Positions 18,324-28,904 of a stretch of 64,000 nucleotides of DNA are shown here, one piece after another. Position 1 is the stretch's first letter, and every line of letters begins with the position of its first letter. Source of the DNA: CAZJLP01 sp964546955 (GTDB lineage: Bacteria > Verrucomicrobiota > Verrucomicrobiia > Opitutales > Opitutaceae); the NCBI GenBank assembly GCA_964546955.1, contig CAZJLP010000003.1, positions 120,484-184,483 on the forward strand, given 5' to 3'. Below the pieces are notes generated by a model. The model saw nothing but the letters and a program-made list of their open reading frames with translations. It did not search any database and was not told the origin of the DNA. The position numbers were made by a program, and so were the translations under genes.

Positions 18324-19397
18324 ATGCCCGCCACCGCCGCCCCCCGGATTCTGGTTATTCGCCGGCGCTACCTTGGCGATATCGTGCTTCTTGGCAGTTT
18401 TTTCTCGAACCTGCGCGCGCATTGGCCGCGCGCGGAACTTTCCGCGCTGGTCGAAGAGAGCTACGCCGAGGTGCTGGCCCTGAACCCCACCGTCAATCGC
18501 GTCTTTACTCTCCCGCGAGCGACCAAACCGATCGCGAAGTGGCTCGCGTTGGGGCGCTCGCTTCGGGCGGCCCGCTTCACCCATGTCTTCGACTTGGATA
18601 ACCGCGAGAAAACCGCCGTTTTGTCGCGCCTGACCGGAGCCCCGTTCCGGGCCGCTCTCCTCCACGAAGGGATCAAGCCTCACCTGACTTCGCTCTACAC
18701 GACCACCATTACGGATCCCACGGCGTTGCACGAACAGCGCCACATAACGGAGTTCTACCTGACTCTCCTAAAAACGGCGGCCGTGCCGATCGCGACTCGG
18801 GAAGTAGCCCTTCATCTGCGCGACACCGACCGGGTTTTCGCCCACGAGCTTCTGACGTCCCTGCAGGTGCCTTATTCGAGTCCTCGGTTGTTGGTGCATC
18901 CCGGCAGCCGCAGCAGCTTTCGGCAATGGCCTGCCGAGCGATTCGCCGAAGTCGTGGATCGCGCCCAGGGCGAATTGGGATGTCGGTCGATTCTCGTGGG
19001 CGGCCCGGGCGAGGCGGGCTTTATCGCCGCGATTCGATCCGCGGCAAAGACCCCCGTCACGGTGGTGGATTGCGTGCTTTCCGTTCCGCAGTTTGCCGCT
19101 CTCGCGGCGTCCTGCGAAGTTTTGCTCTGCCACGACAGCGGCCCGATGCACGTCGCCGCGGCGGTGGGGGCGCGGGTAGTGGCACTCCTGGGCTCGCAAA
19201 ATCCGGTCGTGTTTGCCCCGCTCGGTCGCGGTCATCGCATCCTCCAGGCGCCCCAGCCCTGCGTCACCTGCGTCGCGCCGGCCGAGTGCAAAGTCGATGA
19301 TTCGTACTACAACTACTGCGTCCGCCGGATCTCAACCGCTGAAGTCTGGAATGTCTTGCAGGAGCAATTGTCCCCGCGTTGGAACGGGTCGCGATGA
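18324..19397 (+). CDS. Glycosyltransferase family 9 (heptosyltransferase-like)
   Basis: 357 aa with the GT-B fold of ADP-heptose:LPS heptosyltransferases. The N-terminal IRRRYLGDIVLLGSFFSNLR, the mid-protein HPGSRSSFRQWP, and CHDSGPMHVAAAVGARVVAL in the nucleotide-sugar domain are hallmarks of the family. It starts 2 bp after msbA and overlaps the next gene (ATGA). It probably adds a core sugar on the cytoplasmic face; the precise donor is not readable. Confidence 0.87.
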   Translation: MPATAAPRILVIRRRYLGDIVLLGSFFSNLRAHWPRAELSALVEESYAEVLALNPTVNRVFTLPRATKPIAKWLALGRSLRAARFTHVFDLDNREKTAVLSRLTGAPFRAALLHEGIKPHLTSLYTTTITDPTALHEQRHITEFYLTLLKTAAVPIATREVALHLRDTDRVFAHELLTSLQVPYSSPRLLVHPGSRSSFRQWPAERFAEVVDRAQGELGCRSILVGGPGEAGFIAAIRSAAKTPVTVVDCVLSVPQFAALAASCEVLLCHDSGPMHVAAAVGARVVALLGSQNPVVFAPLGRGHRILQAPQPCVTCVAPAECKVDDSYYNYCVRRISTAEVWNVLQEQLSPRWNGSR

Positions 19398-20308
19398 CGC
19401 CGCAAATTCCCGCATCGACGCCGCTGATCACGTTTGGAATTCCCGCGTACAAGCGGCCCGACCTGCTCGCCGAAACGCTGGCCAGTATCGTGGCCCAAAC
19501 CGCCTCCGCCGACTACGAGATCGTCGTCTCGGACGATGGGGCGCTGCTGGAAACACAGCGCCTAGTGCAAGCGTGTTCGGCAAGATCGATTTCCTATCAG
19601 GTCAACTCCGAGCCCCTGGGCGGAGTCGGGAATTGGAATCGGTGCCTCCAGCTCGCGCGCGGCAAATGGGTGATGATCCTTCACGAGGACGACGCGCTGT
19701 ATCCGTGGTACCTCGACCTGGTGCTTCCTCGGCTGCGCGAAGGAATCGCCGCCGTCTGCACCAAGACGGTGCAAGGAGCGGCCATGCCGTCGATCGATCG
19801 GCCAACCGGCAAACCTGGGATCCTGCCCTATCCGCCGCGGTACTTCCTCAAGAGCGCGATGACTCCCTTTCCCGGCGTCGTTTTTCCCCGCGAACTCGGC
19901 CTGCGGCTCGGCGGGTTCTCCCATGAGCTCGGAGCCTTGGCCGACTACGATTTCTGGTATCGCCTCGCCGCCGCCGGCCGGGTCGAAGTGGTGCGCGAAG
20001 TAGCCGCGTTCTATCGCGTCAGCCCCGGCCAGTGGACCGAACGCGCCTGGCCGGTCATGCTGCGCCGGACCCACCTGCTTCGGTTGAGGATCGCTCGCGA
20101 ACAGTTCGCGGCAACGCCTCGCACGGGCCGTTGGCTCGCTCGGTTTTTCAGTTACCGCTCCGCGCTCGCCTACCGAAAGCGCTTTCCCGAGCGTCCCGCC
20201 GTGCTCCAGCGCATATTGCGCTTCAAGCGGATTCCAGGCAGCGGGCTGCCTAGCGGATGGATCTGGGCCTGGCTGAAATGGACGACACCTCGCAACCTTG
20301 ATTTGTGA
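19394..20308 (+). CDS. Glycosyltransferase family 2
   Basis: 304 aa from ATG 19394, which overlaps the previous stop as ATGA; an ATG five codons earlier is less likely. The GT-A domain starts with ITFGIPAYKRPDLLAETLAS, with nucleotide-binding SDDGA and a metal site in HEDDAL. The acceptor-side region has GALADYDFWYRLAAAG. Probably an LPS or surface-glycan sugar transferase, given its position. Confidence 0.85.
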   Translation: MTPQIPASTPLITFGIPAYKRPDLLAETLASIVAQTASADYEIVVSDDGALLETQRLVQACSARSISYQVNSEPLGGVGNWNRCLQLARGKWVMILHEDDALYPWYLDLVLPRLREGIAAVCTKTVQGAAMPSIDRPTGKPGILPYPPRYFLKSAMTPFPGVVFPRELGLRLGGFSHELGALADYDFWYRLAAAGRVEVVREVAAFYRVSPGQWTERAWPVMLRRTHLLRLRIAREQFAATPRTGRWLARFFSYRSALAYRKRFPERPAVLQRILRFKRIPGSGLPSGWIWAWLKWTTPRNLDL

Positions 20309-20335
20309 CACCCCTTGCGGGTACGCTCCTCCCAA

Positions 20336-21262
20336 GTGACCGAACTGACCACATCGCCGCGCGCGACCGTCGCCATCGCGACCTACAACCGCGCGGACCT
20401 TCTTCGCCAAACGCTCCAAGACATCACCCGCCAGCATCTGCCAAGCGACGATTTCGAAGTAATCGTGGTGGACAACAATTCGAACGACCACACGCCGGCG
20501 GTGGTCGCGGACTTTCCCACGGTGCGTTACGCGAAGGAGACGCAGCAGGGACTTTCTCATGCTCGAAATCGGGCGATCGCGGAAGCCCGAGGCGGGATCA
20601 TCGTGTTTGCGGATGACGACATCCTCGCACCCCCTAACTGGCTCGGCGCCTTGCTCGAACCGTTCGACCAAGACGGCGAGGAGCGGATCGGCGCCGTCGG
20701 CGGCGAAGTCATTCCCTTTTTTCCGACTGGTCTGCCGGAGTGGGTGTCGGAATGGCACAGCCCGCTCGCATTGCGCGAGACGACCGGGGAAGTGGAAACG
20801 AATCGCTTTCCGATGGGAGCCAATCTTGCGATCCGGCGCAGCGTCTTCTCCAAAGTCGGCCAGTTCAACGAGAACCTCGGACGCCAAGGGACTCGTTTGA
20901 TGGGCGGCGAAGAAACAGAGTTCCTGCGGCGCCTCCGCCAAGCGGGTTATGAAATCTGGTTCGCGCCCGCTGCCTCCGTCCGCCACGTCATGCCGGCGAG
21001 CCGCACAACCTTCAGCTACGCGAGGAGGCACTCGTTTGATTCCGCCTGCTCGCGTGTGATCGAACGCGCCGCCCAACCCGGCGCCACCGCTTATTTGTTA
21101 TCACGCTTTCCCCTCAACGTCGGCAAGGCGATCGCTTTCACTGTCCTTGCCGGCCTCAGCGCCCTGACCTTCCGCGGCGGCGCCACTAAGAAAGCACTGG
21201 TCCGCGCTTGGCGCTCCTGCGGCTATCTTTACCAGATCCCCCGCTCTGTTCTGAAAAAGTAA
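20336..21262 (+). CDS. Glycosyltransferase family 2
   Basis: About 308 aa from GTG 20336; a TTG at 20315 would add seven residues and cannot be excluded. The GT-A core is clear: VAIATYNRADLLRQTLQDI, VVDNNSNDHT, the FADDD metal motif, and NLAIRRSVFSKVGQFNENLG followed by GGEETEFLRRLRQAG. It belongs to the LPS-type glycan operon, between two other GT2 genes, and its exact linkage is unknown. Confidence 0.85.
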   Translation: MTELTTSPRATVAIATYNRADLLRQTLQDITRQHLPSDDFEVIVVDNNSNDHTPAVVADFPTVRYAKETQQGLSHARNRAIAEARGGIIVFADDDILAPPNWLGALLEPFDQDGEERIGAVGGEVIPFFPTGLPEWVSEWHSPLALRETTGEVETNRFPMGANLAIRRSVFSKVGQFNENLGRQGTRLMGGEETEFLRRLRQAGYEIWFAPAASVRHVMPASRTTFSYARRHSFDSACSRVIERAAQPGATAYLLSRFPLNVGKAIAFTVLAGLSALTFRGGATKKALVRAWRSCGYLYQIPRSVLKK

Positions 21263-21282
21263 CGAGCTCGCATCTCATTCCC

Positions 21283-22086
21283 GTGTCCTCGATCCCCAGC
21301 CTGCTTCCCATTTCGGTTGTGATCGTCGCCTCCAACGAAGCGCACAATCTGCCCCGCTGCCTCGAGAGCGTTCGCGCATGGACAGTGGAAATCATTCTCG
21401 CCCTCAACAACACGACCGACGCCTCAGCTGAAATTGGCCGGAAACACGGTGCCTTGGTTCACGAGCTTCCGTGGCGCGGTTTCCGCGACAGCAAAAACGA
21501 GGCCCTGGGGCTGGCAACGCAGCCATGGATACTCGCCCTCGACGCCGACGAGGCGGTATCTCCTCTGTTGCGCGCGGCCCTGGAAAATTTTTTCCGCAAC
21601 GGTGACGATCAGCGGTTCATTGCGGCCGAATTTCCCCGCCGGTCCTGGTTTCTCAATCGGTGGATTTGGCATGGGGACTGGTATCCCGATTGCGTGCTGC
21701 GGCTGCTGAAGCGAGGGCATGGACAGTGGGGGCTCGACCCTGCCCACACCCATATCGTTCCGACTGGCGGCCGTACGCTGCACTTGGACGCCGATCTGCT
21801 CCACTATCCCTTTCCCGATCTTCGGACCTTCTGCTGGAAATCGATCCGGCAGTCCGACGACTTCGTCCAAATTCAAACGGCACGAGGACGGAAATGGCGG
21901 CTGCTCGAAAGCCTTTTCCGCCCGCCGTGGCGCTTTTTCCGGGGATACCTTCTCCGCGGAGGTTTTCGCGACGGTTATCCTGGTTTTTTCATCGCCGCAG
22001 CCACAACGTTCGTGACCTTTCTGCGCTACAGCCGACTCTACGAACACGAGCGCCGGAAAGATACGCCCTCCCCGACCGATGCCTGA
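21283..22086 (+). CDS. Glycosyltransferase family 2, WaaE/KdtX-like
   Basis: 267 aa from GTG 21283, 20 bp after the preceding stop. The sequence has ISVVIVASNEAHNLPRCLES, the segment WRGFRDSKNEAL and the metal motif ALDADEAVSP. This combination is typical of the WaaE/KdtX (lipopolysaccharide core beta-1,4-glucosyltransferase-like) branch. The C-terminal helices are basic and aromatic (PPWRFFRGYLLRGG) and probably membrane-associated. Its end overlaps the next gene by 8 bp. Confidence 0.85.
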   Translation: MSSIPSLLPISVVIVASNEAHNLPRCLESVRAWTVEIILALNNTTDASAEIGRKHGALVHELPWRGFRDSKNEALGLATQPWILALDADEAVSPLLRAALENFFRNGDDQRFIAAEFPRRSWFLNRWIWHGDWYPDCVLRLLKRGHGQWGLDPAHTHIVPTGGRTLHLDADLLHYPFPDLRTFCWKSIRQSDDFVQIQTARGRKWRLLESLFRPPWRFFRGYLLRGGFRDGYPGFFIAAATTFVTFLRYSRLYEHERRKDTPSPTDA

Positions 22087-22465
22087 CGAGCCCGCCCATT
22101 TCAGCCGTTCCGCCGAAGAGCTGATCGCCGCGCTCCGTCGCTTGCCCGACGACGTTGCACCGCGCATGCGCAAGCGCCCGACGCGCGACTTGGGTCCGCT
22201 CATCGAGGAGCTCTTGGTGAAAAACCAGATCGGTCGCGCTTCACCGGAGCAAACGATTCGGGACAACTGGACCGAAATTGTCGGCGCGGCCAATGCCCAG
22301 TATTCCCACGCCGCCAACATCGATCCCCGCGGCCGCCTCATCGTCCTCGCCAGCCATTCGGTTGTCCGCAACGAGCTCTTTCACCACCGCCAAAGCATTA
22401 TCGCCAAAATCCAAAAGCTGCCCGGCTGTTCGGGTGTTCGCGACTTGACACTCAGGGCAGGATGA
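22079..22465 (+). CDS. DciA-like (DUF721) protein
   Basis: 128 aa. The second half matches the DUF721/DciA pattern: a Trp in the conserved DNWTEIVG segment, then RLIVLASHSVVRNELFHHR and IIAKIQKL. DciA proteins load the replicative helicase in bacteria that lack DnaC/DnaI. Here the gene is the last member of an envelope operon, overlapping a glycosyltransferase gene by 8 bp, so its expression is tied to that operon. The assignment rests on the short domain only. Confidence 0.7.
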   Translation: MPDEPAHFSRSAEELIAALRRLPDDVAPRMRKRPTRDLGPLIEELLVKNQIGRASPEQTIRDNWTEIVGAANAQYSHAANIDPRGRLIVLASHSVVRNELFHHRQSIIAKIQKLPGCSGVRDLTLRAG

Positions 22466-22773
22466 GCGGCCGGGCTGAGAAGAACGGGCCGGATGGGGTG
22501 AGGGCGCCGCTCAACCCGCGGCGTTCAGGCCTAGCATCCCTGAGCGGATAAAGTCTACCAAGGCAGCCGTATTCGGTGATCTGCCGCCGCCCGGTAGGGA
22601 CCGGATAGCAAAGTCATATTTTTAGTAAAGGAATCCACTGGCAGACCGATTGTTAAGGCGTAAGAATCGTCGCTTACGAATGGGACTTTTTACCCCTATC
22701 TGCCGCCACCGTTTTGGCTCAAAAAAACGCTTGCCCCATGCCTTTTGATCCGGGATACAGCTACCTTGCGTTA

Positions 22774-22932
22774 GTGGAAGTCCGTCGGTTGCGGACTCCC
22801 ACCATGACTGGTCCCGCATCCCGCGGGATTGGAACGGTGACGCCGGCTTTAGCCGCGGTTTACGCCGCTGCGAGGGCGGGTGGCACGGGCCCTGCAAAGG
22901 TCCCCTACAGTCGTGATAATTAACCTAAAACC
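22774..22932 (+). promoter_or_regulatory. Structured rpsO leader
   Basis: Three hairpins lie in a row just before rpsO. The first, 22774-22802, has 11-bp arms with one mismatch (GTGGAAGTCCG / CGGACTCCCAC). The second is the palindrome ATCCCGCGGGAT at 22818-22829. The third is CGGC-TTTA-GCCG at 22844-22855. S15 is known to repress its own mRNA through unrelated leader structures in several phyla, so this is a candidate autoregulatory element. The 22466-22773 stretch holds a small hairpin (CGTAAG / CTTACG, 22659-22678) and no gene that I can support. Confidence 0.5.
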
Positions 22933-23196
22933 ATGTCAACAGTCGTAAAACCCGAAATCATCGCTGAATTCAAAACCCACGAAAAGGACACCGGCTCCTC
23001 TGAGGTCCAGATCGCGCTGCTCACTGCCCGAATCAATCACTTGACCGAGCATTTGCGCACGCATCGCAAAGACTTCCATAGCCGCCGCGGCCTTCTCCAG
23101 ATGGCCAGCCGCCGCCGCAAACTGCTCGATTACTTGAAGCGTCATAACCTGCCCAAGTACACCGAGTTGCTGCAGAAGCTGAACCTTCGCAAGTAA
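22933..23196 (+). CDS. rpsO: 30S ribosomal protein S15
   Basis: 87 aa, nearly the standard length. It binds the 16S rRNA central domain early in 30S assembly. The signatures DTGSSEVQIALLTARINHLT, HRKDFHSRRGLLQMASRRRK and LLDYLKRHN are all present. It lies upstream of pnp, the order conserved in many bacteria, but is separated from it by a terminator and a second structured leader. Confidence 0.97.
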   Translation: MSTVVKPEIIAEFKTHEKDTGSSEVQIALLTARINHLTEHLRTHRKDFHSRRGLLQMASRRRKLLDYLKRHNLPKYTELLQKLNLRK

Positions 23197-23208
23197 CCAT
23201 TTTTGCTC

Positions 23209-23242
23209 ACGGGCGATCCGATCCGCGGATCGCCCGTTGTCT
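23209..23242 (+). terminator. Rho-independent terminator after rpsO
   Basis: A 12-bp perfect stem (ACGGGCGATCCG / CGGATCGCCCGT) with a 5-nt loop is followed by a modest T-rich tail (TGTCTTT). It starts 12 bases after the rpsO stop. The weak T-run may allow read-through into pnp. Confidence 0.75.
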
Positions 23243-23270
23243 TTCCGACACTCGAAATCTAGCGCGGGAC

Positions 23271-23442
23271 ATTTCCGTTTGCAGTTAAGGTAGAATCCGA
23301 TCGCCGAACGATTCGCCTCGGACCTCAAACGGAAATCTCTCGCCGTGAGCGAGGATGCAGGGCCGGTTACCGCCCAAACACCAAGTCCCGCTGCCAATCA
23401 TTAGCGGGCACCCTCGAGTAGCCAAGTTCGTGAGGACTTGGC
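23271..23442 (+). promoter_or_regulatory. Structured pnp leader with alternative helices
   Basis: An 11-bp inverted repeat (ATTTCCGTTTG 23271-23281 / CAAACGGAAAT 23326-23336) closes a region with further inner pairing (AGGT/ACCT, CCGA/TCGG). Downstream, CCCGCT 23387-23392 pairs with AGCGGG 23403-23408. ACTTGG 23436-23441 can pair either with CCAAGT at 23422-23427 (local hairpin) or with CCAAGT at 23381-23386 (enclosing the CCCGCT helix), and these options exclude each other. E. coli pnp is autoregulated through its leader after RNase III cleavage. A similar role here is inference. Confidence 0.5.
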
Positions 23443-23542
23443 CGTCGCGGAGGGACCAACCCCGAGCCGTTGCGTCGCGTGTCGCGCTCCGCTGCTCGTT
23501 CAAGCTGAGGCACGCATACCCGATAAGAAAATACGTAAGTAA

Positions 23543-25729
<2,187 letters not shown>

Positions 25730-25753
25730 GCCAAGCCGCGTTCGGCGGTCGCC

Positions 25754-25772
25754 TTTCAGCATTCAGCATTTC
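25754..25772. repeat. TTCAGCA short tandem repeat
   Basis: CTTTCAGCATTCAGCATTT is a short tandem of TTCAGCA units directly before the pnp terminator. It resembles the TTCAGCC units at 39337-39443. Confidence 0.35.
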
Positions 25773-25803
25773 AAACCGGAGGCATCGCGCCTCCGGTTTT
25801 TTT
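25773..25803 (+). terminator. Rho-independent terminator of pnp
   Basis: An 11-bp stem (AAACCGGAGGC / GCCTCCGGTTT) with loop ATCGC runs into seven T residues, 44 bases after the pnp stop. Confidence 0.93.
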
Positions 25804-25904
25804 GCGTTCTCGTTGGGGAGTTGGACCTGGCGCCTCTGCCCCACCTCGGGCCAGATCGCACTTCCAAGCTGACAGCCGAACGCCGATCGCCGAAAGCTAT
25901 CGTC

Positions 25905-26681
25905 ATGCGCCTCCTGGTCACGAACGACGACAGCATCGAAAGCGTCTTCCTCCACGAATTGGTCTTTGCCCTGCTGCGGGCAGGACATGAGGTGGCGGTC
26001 GCTGCGCCCAAGACCGAGCAGAGTTGGATCGGCGCGGCCAAATCGCGTCACCGAGCCGTCCACGCCAGCGCGGTCGACCGCGGCCTAGGGTGTCCCACGT
26101 GGGTCATCGATGGCACACCCAGCGATTGCGTGAATATCGCTCTGGCGCATCTTTTGCCGACGAAACCGGAGGGCGTGGTCAGCGGTATCAACGTCGGATT
26201 CAACGCAAGCCTCGGTTTCATCCTGGCCAGCGGCACCATTGCCGGCGCCTGGGAAGGCGCGGTCCACGGACTGCCGGCATTGGCCTGCTCCCAAGATCTG
26301 AGTTTTGAAGCCTTCGAGGCGATCCGCGGAGCGAAAGGGACGCCCGACGACTACACCCTGGCCACCGTCCGCACCTCCGCGACTCACGCGGCGCGCCTGG
26401 CCTCCGAAATCTTGCCGAAGACAGGGCCGCGAACCTTCACCGTGCACAACCTAAATTTTCCGTTCACCTGCAAACCGCAATCCGAGGTGAAACGCACGAT
26501 TCCCGCGCGCGTCGTTATCCCTGGACTTTTCAGTCCCGCTGCCGACGACGGCACGCATCGCTTCATTTTTAAGGTCGGCGACGATATTTCCGCGCCGGAA
26601 CCTCTGACCGATCGCGCTGCCCTGCGAGATGGGCATATCAGTCACACGGTCCTCGACTATCGGGTGCTAGGCGGGATTTAA
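25905..26681 (+). CDS. surE: 5'/3'-nucleotidase SurE
   Basis: 258 aa from ATG 25905, which gives the classic N-terminus MRLLVTNDDS; the longer frame upstream overlaps the terminator region and was rejected. SurE is a metal-dependent nucleoside monophosphatase linked to stationary-phase survival. The Asp-Asp metal pair, the following Ser, and the conserved SGINVGFN and ASGTIAGAWEGAVHGLPALA segments are present. It follows pnp after a terminator and is convergent with the OMPLA gene. Confidence 0.9.
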   Translation: MRLLVTNDDSIESVFLHELVFALLRAGHEVAVAAPKTEQSWIGAAKSRHRAVHASAVDRGLGCPTWVIDGTPSDCVNIALAHLLPTKPEGVVSGINVGFNASLGFILASGTIAGAWEGAVHGLPALACSQDLSFEAFEAIRGAKGTPDDYTLATVRTSATHAARLASEILPKTGPRTFTVHNLNFPFTCKPQSEVKRTIPARVVIPGLFSPAADDGTHRFIFKVGDDISAPEPLTDRAALRDGHISHTVLDYRVLGGI

Positions 26682-26769
26682 GGTCAAATCGGCGTCTTTC
26701 CTCGTTCTTCGCCGAGTGGCGCCGGCGACCTCAACTTCGGTTCCGTAGCCGACGAGTAGCTTCCACCGC

Positions 26770-27597
26770 TCATCTCACGATCGAAAAGCCCGCCCGGATC
26801 GTCGAGGTTTTCTGATCGTAGGTGCGCAAGCTCTCGCCCCATCCGCTGAAATACTGGACATGAAAGAAGCTGGCAAAGTTTCCGAAAGCGAAACGCACGG
26901 GGTACGTTACATTGAACTCAACACTTCCCTTGTGACTCGCTTTGCCGACTCGGCCCGTGAAAGCCACCGCGAGACTGTCCCGTTTGCCAAACACCGCGTA
27001 GAGGCTTCCATGCCCCCGGTACTCCTTTAGATCCGGATTGTCTTCGAGATCTCCCACATAAAAATCGAGGCGCGGAGCGACCAGGAGGTTCCAACCCTGC
27101 AAGTTTCCAAACGCAAACGCCGGTCTCAAGTAGAGCATGTTTAAACTGCGGGAGTTTGCCCCGTCGCGTCCGTTCGATTCGTGCTGGGCTCCCACCTGAT
27201 AGCTCATCCAATGAAGCCACTTCCACGTGCGCGGGGCCAGCGATTCGAACAGGAATTCAGGCATGTAACTCGTGTCGAAGAAGGGGCTGGAATTAGCCCG
27301 AATATCCCACAGCGAGCGCTGGGTGTACCCGAAGTGCAATCCGTTCAAGACGTTTCGGGGGTGCCCCGTCTCAGGGGTGTCGCCGACCATTCGATATTTG
27401 AAGCTAAACTGAAACTTCACCACCGGATCATCCGCCCCATACAGGAAATAGCTGGGATGGTGCGGGGAGAAATGGTCGAGGAACGCGCGGCCCAGCGGGT
27501 CGGGATCGGGGACGGGAATGGACGCGGTGGCACCGGATTGTGCCAGAGCAATCCAAGGGAAGGCGACGGCCGAGAGGAGAACAATCAACGATTTCAT
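26770..27597 (-). CDS. pldA: Outer membrane phospholipase A (OMPLA)
   Basis: 275 aa with a signal peptide ending at ALAQSG. The mature part is a 12-strand barrel of the phospholipase A1 family. The catalytic site is clear in QHESNGRDGANSRSLNMLY, with active His and Ser two residues apart and the Asn downstream. The final strands hold QYFSGWGESLRTYDQ, also typical. It hydrolyses phospholipids in the outer leaflet upon envelope damage. Divergent from an ABC ATPase gene across a region containing a 14-bp palindrome. Confidence 0.88.
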   Translation of the reverse strand: MKSLIVLLSAVAFPWIALAQSGATASIPVPDPDPLGRAFLDHFSPHHPSYFLYGADDPVVKFQFSFKYRMVGDTPETGHPRNVLNGLHFGYTQRSLWDIRANSSPFFDTSYMPEFLFESLAPRTWKWLHWMSYQVGAQHESNGRDGANSRSLNMLYLRPAFAFGNLQGWNLLVAPRLDFYVGDLEDNPDLKEYRGHGSLYAVFGKRDSLAVAFTGRVGKASHKGSVEFNVTYPVRFAFGNFASFFHVQYFSGWGESLRTYDQKTSTIRAGFSIVR

Positions 27598-27700
27598 AAA
27601 ATGCGAGATGCGCAGTGAGGATCTGAATGGACGCGAGCCCAGCCAAAGTCCCGCGCCTGCTTCTACACAAGACTCACTCGCGCGCCAGCGGATTCTCTCT

Positions 27701-27714
27701 GTCTGCGCGCAGAC
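27701..27714. promoter_or_regulatory. 14-bp perfect palindrome, possible operator
   Basis: GTCTGCGCGCAGAC is perfectly self-complementary and sits between divergent pldA and the ABC ATPase gene, 57 bp before the latter's start. A dimeric repressor site is plausible, but a chance palindrome in GC-rich DNA cannot be excluded. Confidence 0.3.
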
Positions 27715-27771
27715 GAACTGCTGTTGTTCTTTGCAACGCCGCTAAAGCCGGCTTCACTCCCGTTTCTGGCC

Positions 27772-28746
27772 ATGATCGATGTCGAACACCTGACCCGTAT
27801 TTTCCGAACCTACAAGAAGCAGCCGGGCTTTTGGGGTGGAGTGCGCGGCCTCTTCAAACGCGAATTCGAAGAGACGGCGGCCGCGAAGGATGTCTCGTTT
27901 CACATCGCCGAAGGGGAGTTTGTCGGATTTCTCGGCCCGAATGGCGCGGGCAAGACAACCACGCTCAAAATGCTCGCGGGACTGATCTACCCGACTTCGG
28001 GCAAAGCGCGTGTCGCAGGCTACGATCCGACCCAACGCGAAAACGCGTATCGGCGGCTCTTCGCTCTCGTGCTCGGACAAAAAAACCAGCTTTGGTGGGA
28101 TTTACCGGCGATCGAATCTTTCCACCTCCTGCGCCATATTTACGGGCTGCCGCCGGTGCAGTTCAAAGAAACGCTCGATGAGCTGGTCACATTGCTCGGA
28201 ATTGCACCGAAACTCAATGTGATGGTCCGAGAATTGTCGTTAGGGGAACGCATGAAGATGGAGCTCATTGCCGCGCTTCTTCATCGCCCGCGCGTGCTGT
28301 TTCTCGACGAGCCGACGATTGGCTTGGACGTGGTTTCGCAAAAAGCGGTGCGTTCCTTCCTGCGCGAGTACAACCGCAAGCACCGCGTCACCATTCTGCT
28401 CACGAGCCACTACATGGCAGACATCAAGGAGCTGTGCGAACGGGTGATCGTGATACATAAAGGGACAAAGATCTATGACGGCGCGCTGGACCGATTGGAA
28501 TCCGGCTCCGGCGCGCGCAAAAAGATCATTAAATTCCTTCCCCAAAACGGCGCTTTTCCGGACGGCTGGAAGTCCCGCTACGGGGAAGTCACTCGCAGTG
28601 ACGAGGGACAGTACACACTCAGTGTCCCCACCGAAAACGTAGTCGAAGTCTCGCAAGAAATCCTGAAATCGGGCCCGGTCGCCGACATCACGATCGAGGA
28701 TGTGCCCTTGGAAGATGTGATCGCGGAGTTGTTCGAATCGCGGTGA
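27772..28746 (+). CDS. ABC-2 type exporter ATP-binding protein
   Basis: 324 aa from ATG 27772. The ATPase has Walker A (GPNGAGKTTT), signature LSLGERMKMELIAALLHRP, Walker B LFLDEPTIGLD and H-loop TSHYMAD. The C-terminal ~80 residues form an extra domain, as in drug, viologen-type or multidrug ABC-2 exporters. The insertion between strand 1 and Walker A (KKQPGFWGGVRGLFKREFEE) is characteristic of the branch that normally works with two ABC-2 permeases. No permease follows: the next genes are convergent kinases, so it is an orphan here. Confidence 0.85.
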   Translation: MIDVEHLTRIFRTYKKQPGFWGGVRGLFKREFEETAAAKDVSFHIAEGEFVGFLGPNGAGKTTTLKMLAGLIYPTSGKARVAGYDPTQRENAYRRLFALVLGQKNQLWWDLPAIESFHLLRHIYGLPPVQFKETLDELVTLLGIAPKLNVMVRELSLGERMKMELIAALLHRPRVLFLDEPTIGLDVVSQKAVRSFLREYNRKHRVTILLTSHYMADIKELCERVIVIHKGTKIYDGALDRLESGSGARKKIIKFLPQNGAFPDGWKSRYGEVTRSDEGQYTLSVPTENVVEVSQEILKSGPVADITIEDVPLEDVIAELFESR

Positions 28747-28832
28747 CGGTTGGGGGGGCTCAGCTCGTTCTCCCCCAGGGATGGCGCACACTGCCGATGC
28801 AATATTGCCTCTATCGCACTGACGCTCAGCTC

Positions 28833-28869
28833 GAGAACGAGTAGGAGTTAGAGAATGAGAACGATTATT
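28833..28869. repeat. GAGAACGA-type short periodic repeat, second copy
   Basis: This has the same unit order as 411-447 (GAGAACGA, GTAGGA, GTTAGAGAATGA, GAGAACGATTATT), 28 kb away, in the gap between the ABC ATPase and the convergent kinase gene. Confidence 0.55.
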
Positions 28870-28904
28870 CCGATCTCGAACGGCGTCGGCAGCTCCGCCC
28901 CCAC

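Noticed and set aside
22466..22773. A tRNA or small RNA gene in the 22.5 kb gap
   Set aside because: No T-loop consensus or cloverleaf pairing is found. Only a 6-bp hairpin is present before the rpsO leader.
22714..22923. A 69-codon frame upstream of rpsO
   Set aside because: It spans the leader hairpins, has shadow-like composition and no ribosome site.
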